A stretch of DNA of 64,000 bases from Pseudolabrys taiwanensis. Its GTDB lineage: Bacteria; Pseudomonadota; Alphaproteobacteria; Rhizobiales; Xanthobacteraceae. Of this stretch, positions 39,401-47,546 are shown one piece after another. Within the stretch, counting starts at the first letter, position 1; every line of letters begins with the position of its first letter. The DNA is taken from assembly GCF_003367395.1 (NCBI RefSeq), contig NZ_CP031417.1:1860001-1924000 (forward strand). Reading direction: 5' to 3'. A model generated the notes under the pieces. That model did no database searches. It was given only the letters and a program-made list of their open reading frames with translations, and was not told the DNA's origin. The translations under genes and the position numbers were made by a program.

Positions 39401-39790
39401 GCACCCGACAAGAGCCGCGAACTGGCGCCCGAGCGCGTTCACGACGACTATCTGATGAAGCCACTGGACCTTCGACTGTTGCTGGAGAAGATCCACGCGC
39501 TGCTCAACATCGAATGGATTTACGCCGCGGATGACAAAGCCACCGCGCCGGCCGCCATTGCGGTTCTGGCGCGGTCGCCGCTGCCCCCGCGCGTGGATAT
39601 CGAGGCTCTGATTCAGCTCGGCCGTATCGGCCAATTGCGCGGCATTCAGGACAAGCTCCATGAAATCCAGCTCGCCTCTCCGACATTCGAATCCTTCGTG
39701 GCCCAACTCTCGCCCATGGTCGAAGCGGTCGACCTGCAACGTCTCGTCGCCGCTCTCGAGGAGCTCCGGACCGACCATGTTGAAAGTTGA
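36404..39790 (+). CDS. NCS1 permease-histidine kinase-receiver hybrid (transporter-derived sensor)
   Basis: A 1128-residue fusion. Residues about 20-485 resemble an NCS1 (cytosine/purine/allantoin) permease with roughly 12 helices; NVTNAYAGSIAWSNFFSRLT is the NCS1 hallmark region. Residues 499-536 form a cysteine cluster (Cys499, 502, 514, 522, 525, 526, 532, 536) that could bind zinc. Two more helices (about 565-640) and a coiled coil lead to the phospho-acceptor [10 protein letters not shown] (His682), N box [12 protein letters not shown] boxes DIDDTGIGID and GTGLGLTITKLL, and a receiver with LALVDVSMPDMDG (Asp968). The last 100 residues are helical and unassigned. An ATG at 36404 is preferred over a GTG two codons earlier. 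It diverges from urtA, so it probably senses an amide, urea or ureide. Comparable in design to CbrA (SLC5-kinase), but built on a different carrier. Confidence 0.92.
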   Translation: MTAQQRIVRIRRSYNQWVANQTLEDYALRFTAKSARRWSSFRVANTAIGAISFLALEAIGGALTVKYGFTNATSAILVVGTIIFLTGLPIAYYASKYGVDIDLLTRGAGFGYIGSTITSLIYASFTFIFFAIEAAIMSLALELCFGIPLSVGYVISSLVVIPLVTHGITFISRLQLWTQPIWLALHFLPFAFIAAADWPAFAEWTRYAGTPGQGSDHFSLVLFGAGATVVFSLVAQIGEQVDFLRFLPAKPCGKRGGWWTANLLAGPGWIVPGILKMLAGSFLAFLAVRQMVPPDRAAEPTQMYLVAFQYVFSSPSAALVFTGAFVIVSQIKINVTNAYAGSIAWSNFFSRLTHSHPGRVVWLVFNVVIALLLMELGIFKALEHILGLYSLVAIGWVGSLVADLVINKPLGLSPPMIEFKRAHLYDINPVGVGAMLLATLSGIACMFGLFGETLEPLAPFVALAVTFVAAPAIAWITGGQYYIARPPRRDWAGQLSIRCAICEHTFEAEDMAHCPAYSGPICSLCCSLETRCRDSCKPHARLANQTVAILDKLMPPWVLRTLNTDVGHYSGVLSLFAGVIGLVLLFVYFQVSFDPFVNKTILRSTLWTVFFILTIVGGIAAWLFVLAHDSRRVAEEETRRQTELLMREIEAHRRTDAKLQKAKEVAEAANNAKSRHVAGLSHELRTPLNSILGYARILERDPDMPRRRVDALKVVRRSAEHLSGLIDGLLDISKIEAGRFHLNRNEVAFAEFIAQVVDMFRLQAHAKGIDFHFVPAKNMPAVVYTDENRLRQILINLLSNAIKFTDRGQVTLRITYRNQVARFDIDDTGIGIDEDDIERIFQPFERAHSPHLGTTTGTGLGLTITKLLVETMGGQITVDSTPRSGSTFSVKLLLSEVARPRIASTIEDQVRGYAGPRQTVLVVDDNHTQRELIEELLRPLGFVVIAAASGVDALALVAHTAPDLALVDVSMPDMDGWDLTTRLRKILPERCAIIMLSALAPDKSRELAPERVHDDYLMKPLDLRLLLEKIHALLNIEWIYAADDKATAPAAIAVLARSPLPPRVDIEALIQLGRIGQLRGIQDKLHEIQLASPTFESFVAQLSPMVEAVDLQRLVAALEELRTDHVES

Positions 39791-40706
39791 CAGCCGCGAC
39801 ATCGTCCTCGTCGTGGACGACTCGCCCGACACTCTGCGCATGCTGACGGATGCCATCGAGGAATCCGGCAAGACCGTTCTCGTTGCGCGCGCCGGCGTGC
39901 AGGCGCTGTCGATGATCGAGAAGATCAAGCCGGACGTCATCCTGATGGATGCGGTGATGCCGGGCATGGACGGCTTCGAGACGTGCCGGCGGCTGAGGCA
40001 GATGAAAGAACTGACGCATGTGCCGATCATCTTCATGACCGGCCTTACCGAAACCGGCGACATCATCAAAGGACTGGAAGCCGGCGGCGTCGATTATGTC
40101 ACCAAACCGATCGTGCCGGAGGAATTGCTGGCGCGCATCCACGTCCACCTCGTCAACGCGCGCAAGACGCACAGCGCGCAGGCCGCGCTCGACGTTTTCG
40201 GCCGCTATCTCATGGCCGCCGACAGACGGGGCCACGTGCTCTGGTCGACGCCGCAGACGGTGAAGCTCCTGAGCGCCGCCTTGAAGGATTTCGCGACCGA
40301 GCAATATGTACTCCCGCAGAACGTGCAAAAATGGCTCGACGACTGCGCCGAACAAAAGCCGGGCACGCCAACAGAGTCGATCGCGTTGTCGGATGCCGGC
40401 ACCGCCAGAAAGGTGGAATTATCCTTTATCGGCCCGATCGGCTCTGACGAATTTCTGTTGCGGTTGACCGAGGGAGACCGTGCCAGCGACGCCGACCTTC
40501 TCAAGCGCAAGCTCTCGTTGACGCAACGGGAGGCAGAAGTCCTCCTCTGGATCGCGCGCGGAAAGTCGAACCGCGACATCGCGGAGATCCTCGACCTCAG
40601 TCCGCGCACGGTGAACAAACACCTGGAGCAGATCTATGCCAAGCTCGGCGTCGAAAACCGGGCATCCGCCGCCGCACTCGCAGTTCGTACGCTTGTCGTT
40701 CGATAG
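39777..40706 (+). CDS. Response regulator: receiver, PAS-like middle domain and LuxR-type HTH
   Basis: A 309-residue regulator whose start overlaps the sensor-kinase stop by 14 bases, so the two are translationally coupled. The receiver (about 5-125) has VVDDSPD, phospho-acceptor Asp58 in ILMDAVMPGMDG, and the KP pair in VTKPIVPEE. The middle (about 140-235: YLMAADRRGHVLWSTPQTVK) looks PAS-like. The C-terminus (245-309) is a LuxR/NarL HTH: LTQREAEVLLWIARGKSNRDIAEILDLSPRTVNKHLEQIYAKLGV. It should bind DNA as a dimer; the palindromes in the urtA-kinase intergenic region are natural targets. Confidence 0.94.
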   Translation: MLKVDSRDIVLVVDDSPDTLRMLTDAIEESGKTVLVARAGVQALSMIEKIKPDVILMDAVMPGMDGFETCRRLRQMKELTHVPIIFMTGLTETGDIIKGLEAGGVDYVTKPIVPEELLARIHVHLVNARKTHSAQAALDVFGRYLMAADRRGHVLWSTPQTVKLLSAALKDFATEQYVLPQNVQKWLDDCAEQKPGTPTESIALSDAGTARKVELSFIGPIGSDEFLLRLTEGDRASDADLLKRKLSLTQREAEVLLWIARGKSNRDIAEILDLSPRTVNKHLEQIYAKLGVENRASAAALAVRTLVVR

Positions 40707-41067
40707 GACTCAGGCGCCCCCTTCCGTCATGGGAAGCGCTGCCGCGTTCGTGCTTATCTCCGTTGCCGACCTGGTCGCAGCAAGTCAGACCGGTTCAGAA
40801 CTGTCGCGACAAACGGTCGCCAGTTAGCGCGGGCTCCGTACGAACGGCGCAACAGGACATCCACCCTCCGACGCGGCGAATGTCCCAATCGGCGCCGACG
40901 TCCGTTGCCTAATCACGGTTTCGCGAAGCCGCCGATTTTATTCCACCGACGCCGCTTTCCTTCAAGCCAGCATCAGCGGCCCGCTGGCAAACTCCATTCC
41001 GCGCACGCATTACCCGGCGGCCGCTCGACACACAGCACGCTCACCCACACCTCGAGGACATTCACAG
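40707..41067. other. Intergenic region before the stress operon
   Basis: I see no credible gene in these 361 bases. It must carry the promoter of the operon starting at 41068. No strong terminator hairpin follows the response-regulator stop. Confidence 0.5.
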
Positions 41068-41892
41068 ATGTCGACGATCACGACCAAGGACGGCACCGAG
41101 ATCTTTTACAAGGACTGGGGCAGCGGGCAGCCGATCGTCTTCAGCCACGGCTGGCCCCTTTCGGCAGACGATTGGGATGCCCAGATGCTCTTCTTCCTTC
41201 AAAAGGGCTTTCGCGTGATCGCGCATGATCGACGCGGACATGGCCGCTCGAGCCAAACCGCAACCGGTCACGATATGGACCATTATGCCGACGATCTTGC
41301 GGCGCTCACGGCCCATCTCGATCTGAAGAACGCGATCCACGTCGGCCACTCTACCGGCGGTGGCGAGGTGGTGCACTACATTGCCAGGCACGGCGACAGC
41401 CGCGTCGCCAAGGCCTGCATCATCGCGGCGGTGCCGCCGCTGATGGTGAAGACAGCGAGCAATCCGGGCGGACTCCCGAAAGATGTCTTTGACGGATTGC
41501 AGGTCCAAGTCGCCACGAACCGCGCCCAGTTCTATTACGACCTGCCGGCCGGGCCGTTCTATGGCTTCAACCGGCCCGGCGCGACGGCCCTACCCGGGGT
41601 CATCTGGAACTGGTGGCGCCAGGGGATGATGGGGAGCGCGAACGCGCATTACGACGGGATCGTTGCTTTCTCGCAGACGGATTTCACCGAGGATCTGAAA
41701 AAGATCAAAGTGCCCGTGCTGGTCATGCACGGCGACGACGATCAGATCGTTCCCTACGCGGACTCGGGCCCGTTGTCTGCGAAGCTTCTCCAGAACGGCA
41801 CACTCAAGACCTACAAAGGCTTTCCGCACGGCATGCCGACCGTCCACGCAGACGTCATCAATGCCGATCTGCTAGCCTTCATCAAAAGCTGA
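41068..41892 (+). CDS. Alpha/beta hydrolase, cofactor-free haloperoxidase/esterase type
   Basis: A 274-residue alpha/beta-hydrolase. The nucleophile elbow is GHSTGGGE (Ser95), the acid lies in [10 protein letters not shown] and the catalytic His in VHADVIN near the end. The oxyanion region [11 protein letters not shown], the block [11 protein letters not shown] and the [15 protein letters not shown] loop are characteristic of non-heme chloroperoxidase/aryl-esterase proteins. These hydrolyse esters and, with acetate and peroxide, can form peracids. It opens a seven-gene plus-strand run. The natural substrate is unknown. Confidence 0.93.
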   Translation: MSTITTKDGTEIFYKDWGSGQPIVFSHGWPLSADDWDAQMLFFLQKGFRVIAHDRRGHGRSSQTATGHDMDHYADDLAALTAHLDLKNAIHVGHSTGGGEVVHYIARHGDSRVAKACIIAAVPPLMVKTASNPGGLPKDVFDGLQVQVATNRAQFYYDLPAGPFYGFNRPGATALPGVIWNWWRQGMMGSANAHYDGIVAFSQTDFTEDLKKIKVPVLVMHGDDDQIVPYADSGPLSAKLLQNGTLKTYKGFPHGMPTVHADVINADLLAFIKS

Positions 41893-41922
41893 ACCGTCAT
41901 CTTTTAAAGCCAGGTAGACCTC

Positions 41923-42591
41923 ATGCCAGTCGCTAAAGCCGCACCGGGAAAGACCCTGCTCTCCCCGACCGATCACACGCTGATCCTGATCGACTTCCAG
42001 TCGCAGATGGCTTTCGCCACCAAGTCGATCGACGCTGTGCTGTTACGCAATAATGCCGCCCTGATCTCCAACGCCGCCAAGATCTTCAAGGTGTCGGTCA
42101 TTCCCACCACGGTGGCCGAGAAGAGCTTCTCCGGTCCGATGTTCGACGAGATCAAGTCCGCTTTCCCCGACAGAGTGTTCTTCGATCGGACGTCGATGAA
42201 CACGTGGGAAGACAAGGCGGTGATCGACGAAGTCAACCGCATCGGCAAGGGCCGTGTGGTACTGGCCGGCTTGTGGACGTCGGTATGCATCGTTGGCCCG
42301 GCCCTCTCGGCCCTCGATCAGGGATTCGAGGTCTATGTCATCGCCGACGCCTGCGGCGACGTGTCCGACGAGGCCCATGCGCGCGCGATCGAGCGCATGG
42401 TGCAGGCCGGCGCACGGCCGATGACTTCCGTTCAGTATCTGCTCGAGCTGCAACGCGACTGGGCGCGCGCCGACACCTACGACGCGACGACCAGTGTGGC
42501 GAAAGCCTACGCCGGCGCCTACGGTCTTGGCATCATCTACGCCAAGACCATGCTGGGCGAGCATGCGAGCGAGGCTGGCATCGCCGCATAG
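41923..42591 (+). CDS. Isochorismatase-fold cysteine hydrolase (YcaC-like)
   Basis: A 222-residue cysteine hydrolase. The family Asp lies in LILIDFQSQMAF (Asp24) and the nucleophile in AGLWTSVCIVGPAL (Cys122), with RTSMNTWEDKAVIDEVN between them, as in YcaC-related proteins. I cannot place the third triad residue (Lys) with confidence. The C-terminal 45 residues (AYAGAYGLGIIYAKTM) are an extension shared by the subgroup I recall from similar stress operons. Thirty bases after the hydrolase gene and 11 before the ABM gene, so clearly co-transcribed. Substrate unknown. Confidence 0.9.
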   Translation: MPVAKAAPGKTLLSPTDHTLILIDFQSQMAFATKSIDAVLLRNNAALISNAAKIFKVSVIPTTVAEKSFSGPMFDEIKSAFPDRVFFDRTSMNTWEDKAVIDEVNRIGKGRVVLAGLWTSVCIVGPALSALDQGFEVYVIADACGDVSDEAHARAIERMVQAGARPMTSVQYLLELQRDWARADTYDATTSVAKAYAGAYGLGIIYAKTMLGEHASEAGIAA

Positions 42592-42602
42592 CGGGGAGCG
42601 GT

Positions 42603-43211
42603 ATGACCGTGGACAATGCCTCCCGCAGCCAGGCGCCGGTCCCACCGGGACCGGCGCTGCCGATGGAAGATCACGCCGAGGTGACGCTGGTCATCCGCCA
42701 TGACGTGAAGGCGGACGATCATGCCGCATACGAGGATTGGCTTCGCAAGATCGTCCCCGCCGCCGCGCACTTTCCGGGCCACCGCGGCGTCAACGTCATC
42801 CGGCCGGCGAAAGGCGCAACCGAATACACGATCGTCCTGCATTTCGACACGGTGGATCACCTGCGCGGCTGGTTGGATTCCAAGGAACGTAAGCAATTCA
42901 TCGCAGAGGCACTGCCTCACTTCCTCGGCGACGACCACGTCGAGATCAAGACCGGCCTCGAATTCTGGTTCACGCCGCAGGCCAAGCCGCAGCGGGCCGC
43001 GCCTTACAAGCAGTTCCTGGTCACGCTGTCGGTGATCTATCCGCTGACGATCGTGATCCCGCTCCTGCTTCACCCGGTATTCGATCTCGTGCCGGTAAAG
43101 ACGCATGCCTATGTCCGACAGTTCTTCGTCGACGCAGCCATCGTGGCGCTGATCATTTACGTCATCATGCCGCGCTACACACGCGCGATCGCCAAATGGC
43201 TCTACCGATAG
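42603..43211 (+). CDS. Antibiotic biosynthesis monooxygenase (ABM) domain protein with membrane tail
   Basis: A 202-residue protein with an N-terminal ABM ferredoxin-like domain (about 25-120; VTLVIRHDVKADDHAAYEDWL and FPGHRGVNVIRP) and two C-terminal hydrophobic helices (about 137-160 and 170-195). ABM domains catalyse cofactor-free oxygenation of quinols or act as small-molecule binding modules; with the tail the domain should be held at the cytoplasmic face of the membrane. The ATG at 42603 follows GGAG. Its place beside hydrolases and DoxX suggests defence against reactive quinones or electrophiles. Confidence 0.85.
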   Translation: MTVDNASRSQAPVPPGPALPMEDHAEVTLVIRHDVKADDHAAYEDWLRKIVPAAAHFPGHRGVNVIRPAKGATEYTIVLHFDTVDHLRGWLDSKERKQFIAEALPHFLGDDHVEIKTGLEFWFTPQAKPQRAAPYKQFLVTLSVIYPLTIVIPLLLHPVFDLVPVKTHAYVRQFFVDAAIVALIIYVIMPRYTRAIAKWLYR

Positions 43212-43232
43212 CTGGTGGACGGAAGCACGCCA

Positions 43233-43520
43233 ATGAAGCTCTATCTCTTCTCACTGGGAGCCGGCTTGTTGGTCGGCGTGTTCTACGCGCTGATCCAGGT
43301 GCGCTCGCCGGCACCCCCGGTGGTCGCGCTGCTGGGGCTCCTCGGAATCCTGGTCGGCGAGCAGATTCCGCCGCTCGTCAAAGGGCACTTGTTGCAGCAG
43401 CCGCTGAATTCGTTCTGGCAGCAGCATATGAAGCCGCATGTGTTCGGACATTTACCCAAAGGGCAGCAGTCTCCGACACCGGCGACGACAGAAGAGCCGA
43501 TTCACAAAACGCAAGGATAA
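43233..43520 (+). CDS. XapX domain membrane protein
   Basis: A 95-residue protein with the XapX domain: MKLYLFSLGAGLLVGVFYAL then VRSPAPPVVALLGLLGILVGEQ, two hydrophobic segments joined by a short basic loop. The hydrophilic C-terminus is variable. XapX proteins have no established role. The ATG at 43233 is preferred over an in-frame GTG six codons upstream because the domain starts there. It lies 21 bases after the ABM gene. Confidence 0.85.
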   Translation: MKLYLFSLGAGLLVGVFYALIQVRSPAPPVVALLGLLGILVGEQIPPLVKGHLLQQPLNSFWQQHMKPHVFGHLPKGQQSPTPATTEEPIHKTQG

Positions 43521-43553
43521 GCCGCTGCGGCGGCGTGGTACGGAAGAACAGTC

Positions 43554-45428
43554 ATGACATCGCCCCCGGATCTCATCCTCTACAACGGAACGTTGACAAC
43601 GCTCGACCGCCGCAACCCGGTGGCGCAGGCGGTTGCGATCACGAGCGGCAAGTTCGCCGCCGTCGGGCGCAACGAAGACGTGATGCCGCTCGCCGGTGCG
43701 GCGACGAAGGTGATCGATCTCAAAGGCCGGCGCGTGATGCCCGGGCTGATCGACAATCATCTGCACATCATCCGTGGCGGGCTTAACTTCAACATGGAGC
43801 TGCGTTGGGACGGCGTGCGGTCGCTGGCCGATGCCATGGCCATGCTCAAGCGCCAGGTCGCGATCACCCCGCCACCGCAATGGGTGCGCGTCGTCGGCGG
43901 GTTTACCGAGCATCAGTTCGCCGAGAAGCGCCTGCCGACGATCGACGAACTCAATGCCGTGGCGCCGGAAACGCCGGTGTTTCTGCTGCACCTCTACGAC
44001 CGCGCCCTCCTCAACGGGGCGGCGCTGCGCGCCGTGGGCTACACCAAGGACACGCCGAACCCGCCCGGCGGGGAAATCACGCGGGACGCGCACGGCAATC
44101 CGACCGGACTGCTGTTGGCGCGCCCGAATGCCGGCATTCTCTACGCGACGCTGGCCAAAGGGCCGAAGCTGCCGTTCGAATATCAGCTCAATTCGACACG
44201 GCACTTCATGCGCGAGCTCAACCGGCTCGGCGTCACGGGCGCTATCGATGCCGGTGGCGGCTTCCAGAATTATCCCGACGACTATGCGGTCATCCAGAAG
44301 CTGAGCGAACAAGGCCAGCTCACCATCCGGCTCGGCTACAATCTGTTCACGCAAAAGCCGAAGGGTGAGAAGGAGGACTTTCTCAACTGGACGAAGACAT
44401 CCAAGTACAAGCAAGGCGATGATTACTTCCGCCACAACGGCGCCGGTGAGATGCTGGTCTTCTCCGCAGCGGATTTCGAGGACTTCCGTGAGCCGCGGCC
44501 GGACATGCCGCCGGAGATGGAAGGCGATCTTGAGGAAGTTGTGCGCATCCTGGCGCAGAACCGCTGGCCCTGGCGGCTGCATGCAACCTATGACGAGACG
44601 ATTTCACGCGCTCTCGACGTGTTCGAACGCGTGAACGAAGAGATTCCCTTCGATGGTCTGCACTGGTTCTTCGACCATGCGGAGACCATTTCGGATCGTT
44701 CGATCGACCGTATCGCGGCGCTCGGCGGCGGCATCGCCGTGCAGCATCGTATGGCCTATCAGGGCGAATATTTCGTCGAGCGCTACGGCTTCGGCGCGGC
44801 CGAGGCGACACCGCCCGTCGCGAAGATCCTTTCGCGCGGCGTCAAGAGTTCGGCCGGCACCGACGCAACGCGGGTCGCTTCCTACAATCCGTGGGTCTCG
44901 CTCGCTTGGCTCGTGACCGGCAAGACCGTGGGCGGCCTGCAAATCTATCCGCGTCGCAATTGCCTCGACCGCGAGACGGCGCTGCGCATGTGGACCGAAA
45001 ACGTCACTTGGTTCTCCGATGAAGAGAATAAGAAGGGCCGTATCGAGACCGGTCAACTCGCCGATCTGGTGGTACCCGACCGCGATTACTTCTCCTGCCC
45101 GGAGGCCGAGATCGCCGACATCACCTCGGAGCTGACAATGGTGGGCGGCAAGGTCGTCTATGCCGCCGGACCGTTCGCTTCGTTTGATGAGGGCGCGCCG
45201 CCGCCGGCGATGCCGGACTGGTCGCCCGTGCGAACCTATGGGGGCTACGGCGCTTGGGCAGAGCTGCAGGCGACAACGCATCAGCGTACTTTGTCCGTGA
45301 GCTGCGGCTGCGCCAACGCCTGCAACGTTCACGGTCATGACCATGCGCGCGCATTGTCGGGCCGGGTGCCGACCTCGGATTTGCAATCCTTCTGGGGCGT
45401 GCTCGGCTGCGCATGTTGGGCGGTGTAA
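43554..45428 (+). CDS. Metal-dependent amidohydrolase (YtcJ-like), with a Cys/His-rich C-terminus
   Basis: A 624-residue amidohydrolase superfamily protein. The N-terminal beta domain (LILYNGTLTTLDRRNPVAQAVAI) is followed by the metal motif MPGLIDNHLHIIRGG, and later ligands are expected around LHATYDE, FDHAE and SAGTDATRVAS. This is the YtcJ/Amidohydrolase_3 type, whose members cleave varied amides and cyclic amides. The final 45 residues contain CGCANACNVHGHDHARA, a Cys/His cluster beyond the catalytic domain that could bind metal. DoxX follows one base after the stop. Substrate unknown. Confidence 0.9.
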   Translation: MTSPPDLILYNGTLTTLDRRNPVAQAVAITSGKFAAVGRNEDVMPLAGAATKVIDLKGRRVMPGLIDNHLHIIRGGLNFNMELRWDGVRSLADAMAMLKRQVAITPPPQWVRVVGGFTEHQFAEKRLPTIDELNAVAPETPVFLLHLYDRALLNGAALRAVGYTKDTPNPPGGEITRDAHGNPTGLLLARPNAGILYATLAKGPKLPFEYQLNSTRHFMRELNRLGVTGAIDAGGGFQNYPDDYAVIQKLSEQGQLTIRLGYNLFTQKPKGEKEDFLNWTKTSKYKQGDDYFRHNGAGEMLVFSAADFEDFREPRPDMPPEMEGDLEEVVRILAQNRWPWRLHATYDETISRALDVFERVNEEIPFDGLHWFFDHAETISDRSIDRIAALGGGIAVQHRMAYQGEYFVERYGFGAAEATPPVAKILSRGVKSSAGTDATRVASYNPWVSLAWLVTGKTVGGLQIYPRRNCLDRETALRMWTENVTWFSDEENKKGRIETGQLADLVVPDRDYFSCPEAEIADITSELTMVGGKVVYAAGPFASFDEGAPPPAMPDWSPVRTYGGYGAWAELQATTHQRTLSVSCGCANACNVHGHDHARALSGRVPTSDLQSFWGVLGCACWAV

Positions 45429-45429
45429 C

Positions 45430-45861
45430 ATGGGCACTCTGGAAAAACGCGACGCTTGGCTTCCGGCGGCGCTCGCGCGGGCGGCCACGCCGACCGTACG
45501 TTGGATCGCACTGCTCGGGCTTTGTGCGGCCTACCTGCAGGGCGGGCTGATCAAGGCGGGCGATTTCAGCGCAGCCGTGGCCGAGCAACAGCATTTCGGC
45601 CTGGCGCCGGCCGTCCCGTTCGCCATTGCCACTATCGTGACCGAACTTCTCGGCTCCGCGTTGGTTCTGACCGGGTTCTACCGCTGGTTCGGCGCGCTTT
45701 GGCTCGCCGTTTTCACGTTGATCGCGACCTTTGTCGCCAACCGCTTCTGGGCGCTGCCGCAGCCAGACCGGTTCATGGTCGAGAATGCGTTCTTTGAACA
45801 TCTCGGTCTGGTGGGCGGGTTCCTCCTGGTCGCGTGGCACGACCTGCGAGATAAGAGGTGA
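45430..45861 (+). CDS. DoxX family membrane protein
   Basis: A 143-residue inner-membrane protein with four hydrophobic helices. WIALLGLCAAYLQGGLIKAGDF, then AIATIVTELLGSALVLTGFYRWFGALWLAVFTLIATF and the FMVENAFFEHLGLVGGFLLVAW segment are typical of DoxX. DoxX proteins appear in thiosulfate:quinone oxidoreductases and in oxidative-stress membrane complexes. The ATG at 45430 lies immediately after the amidohydrolase stop, indicating coupling. Its role here is presumed to be redox stress defence. Confidence 0.9.
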   Translation: MGTLEKRDAWLPAALARAATPTVRWIALLGLCAAYLQGGLIKAGDFSAAVAEQQHFGLAPAVPFAIATIVTELLGSALVLTGFYRWFGALWLAVFTLIATFVANRFWALPQPDRFMVENAFFEHLGLVGGFLLVAWHDLRDKR

Positions 45862-45890
45862 TGTAGGCCCGCTTGAAAGCCCCTATCGAC

Positions 45891-47534
45891 ATGACAGACT
45901 CCACAAAACCGCCAACGATCGCCCCTCCGGAAGCCAGCGAGACATCCTCGCTGGCCCCTTTCCGGTCGGCGATCTTTGCCGTGCTGTGGGTCGCGACGGT
46001 TGTCTCCAATATCGGCACCTGGATGCAGAACGCCGCATCCGGCTGGCTGATGACGGGCCTCGATCCCGATCCGTTCGTCGTGTCGCTCGTGCAGGTCGCC
46101 GGCTCGCTGCCGATGTTTCTGTTCGCCCTGCCCGCCGGCGCCCTCGCCGACGTCGTCGACCGCCGACGCCTCCTCATCATCATGCAGATCCTGACAGTGG
46201 CGCTGGTCGCCATTTTCGCCGCCCTGGTCGCTCTCGGCCGGGCCGATCCGGTTCTGCTGCTGGCATTTTCCTTCTGCGCCGCGACACTGGCCGCGCTCAT
46301 CATGCCGGCATGGCAGTCGATCGTGCCGCAATTGATTCCAAACTCACAACTGGCCGCTGCGGTAGCGCTCAATAGCATTGGCTTGAATGTGAGCCGCGCC
46401 GTCGGCCCGGCTCTGGCCGGCCTCTTCATTGCGGTGTGGGGCATTGCCGCGCCGTTCTGGTTCAATGCCCTCAGCACGCTCGGCGTCATCGCAGCGTTGG
46501 TGTGGTGGAAGCCGCCCCGCCCCGAGGCCGGCCGAGTGCTTCCGCCTGAGCAGTTCGGCCGCGCGATGCGCGCCGGCCTAAGACACGCACGGCACAATCC
46601 GCAACTGCAGGCGACACTGATCCGCGCCTTCGGATTTTTCGTCTTCGCTAGCGCCTATTGGGCACTGTTGCCGCTGGTCGCGCGCGATCAGGTGGCGGGC
46701 GGGCCGGAGCTTTACGGCATCCTGCTCGGCGCGATCGGCGCGAGCGCCGTCGCAGGCGCATTCGCGCTGCCGCGCTTGAAACGTTCGCTGGGGGCCGACG
46801 GCGTCGTCATTGTTGGTACGGTCGGCACAGTCCTGAGCTTGGTTCTGTTCGCTTTGGCGCGGCAACCGGCAGTCGCTCTGATCGCGTGCCTCATCGCCGG
46901 CGCCGCATGGATCGCCGTAATCGCGACGCTCAATGTGGCGGCGCAGGTCTCGTTGCCTGGCTGGGTCCGCGGCCGCGGTCTTTCGATCTTCGGAACCACC
47001 ATGTTCGGCGCGCTGACGCTCGGCAGTGCGGTTTGGGGCAAGCTCGCCGGCTTGATCGGCTTGCCGGCGGCGCATCTCGCCGCCGGGATCGGCGCATTGC
47101 TTGCAATTCCGCTTCTCAGGCGCTGGAGGCTGCCGACGGGTGCAGGCCTCGATCTCACTCCGTCGATGCACTGGCCGGAGGTCATTCCCGCCTCCAAGGT
47201 CGAGCTCGACCGGGGGCCTGTTCTTGTCACTGTCGAGTATCATATCCAACCCGGCGACGGGCCGGAGTTCCTGCGCGCGGTCGGTAATCTTGCGAAGGAG
47301 CGCGGCCGCGACGGCGCCTATGATTGGGGCATCTTCGAGGATGTCGCGGCACCGGGCCGTTTCGTCGAAACATTCATGCTGGATTCCTGGATCGAGCACC
47401 TGCGTCAGCACGAGCGCGTGACGGCCGCGGACCGGGATGTACAAAGCATCGTCAATCGCTTTCAGCGCGACGGCGCGCCAAAGGTGACGCACCTCGTGTC
47501 GCCGGTGTCACCCACTCCGCCTCGTCGACCATGA
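45891..47534 (+). CDS. MFS exporter (EntS/MFS_3 type) with C-terminal ABM-like domain
   Basis: A 547-residue protein. Residues about 25-415 form a 12-helix MFS carrier of the EntS/TES group (RSAIFAVLWVATVVSNIGTWMQNAASGWLMT; GALADVVDRRRLLIIMQ). The last 90 residues (VEYHIQPGDGPEFLRAVGNL ... DSWIEHLRQHERVT) form a cytoplasmic ferredoxin-like ABM-type domain, as in the MFS_3 family. It probably exports a small toxic compound. The ATG at 45891 is chosen; an in-frame TTG at 45873 is possible. It ends 12 bases before the convergent AraC gene and is the last gene of the operon. Confidence 0.9.
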   Translation: MTDSTKPPTIAPPEASETSSLAPFRSAIFAVLWVATVVSNIGTWMQNAASGWLMTGLDPDPFVVSLVQVAGSLPMFLFALPAGALADVVDRRRLLIIMQILTVALVAIFAALVALGRADPVLLLAFSFCAATLAALIMPAWQSIVPQLIPNSQLAAAVALNSIGLNVSRAVGPALAGLFIAVWGIAAPFWFNALSTLGVIAALVWWKPPRPEAGRVLPPEQFGRAMRAGLRHARHNPQLQATLIRAFGFFVFASAYWALLPLVARDQVAGGPELYGILLGAIGASAVAGAFALPRLKRSLGADGVVIVGTVGTVLSLVLFALARQPAVALIACLIAGAAWIAVIATLNVAAQVSLPGWVRGRGLSIFGTTMFGALTLGSAVWGKLAGLIGLPAAHLAAGIGALLAIPLLRRWRLPTGAGLDLTPSMHWPEVIPASKVELDRGPVLVTVEYHIQPGDGPEFLRAVGNLAKERGRDGAYDWGIFEDVAAPGRFVETFMLDSWIEHLRQHERVTAADRDVQSIVNRFQRDGAPKVTHLVSPVSPTPPRRP

Positions 47535-47546
47535 CACCGTGCGCGT

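Noticed and set aside
36404..39790. An assembly artefact joining a permease gene and a kinase gene
   Set aside because: The frame is continuous over 1128 codons, the junction has its own cysteine cluster and two helices, and the response regulator is coupled to the stop. A genuine fusion is the simpler reading, though homologues should be checked.
40707..41067. Short open frames in the gap before the stress operon
   Set aside because: They lack leaders, domains and a convincing codon pattern and overlap the likely promoter.
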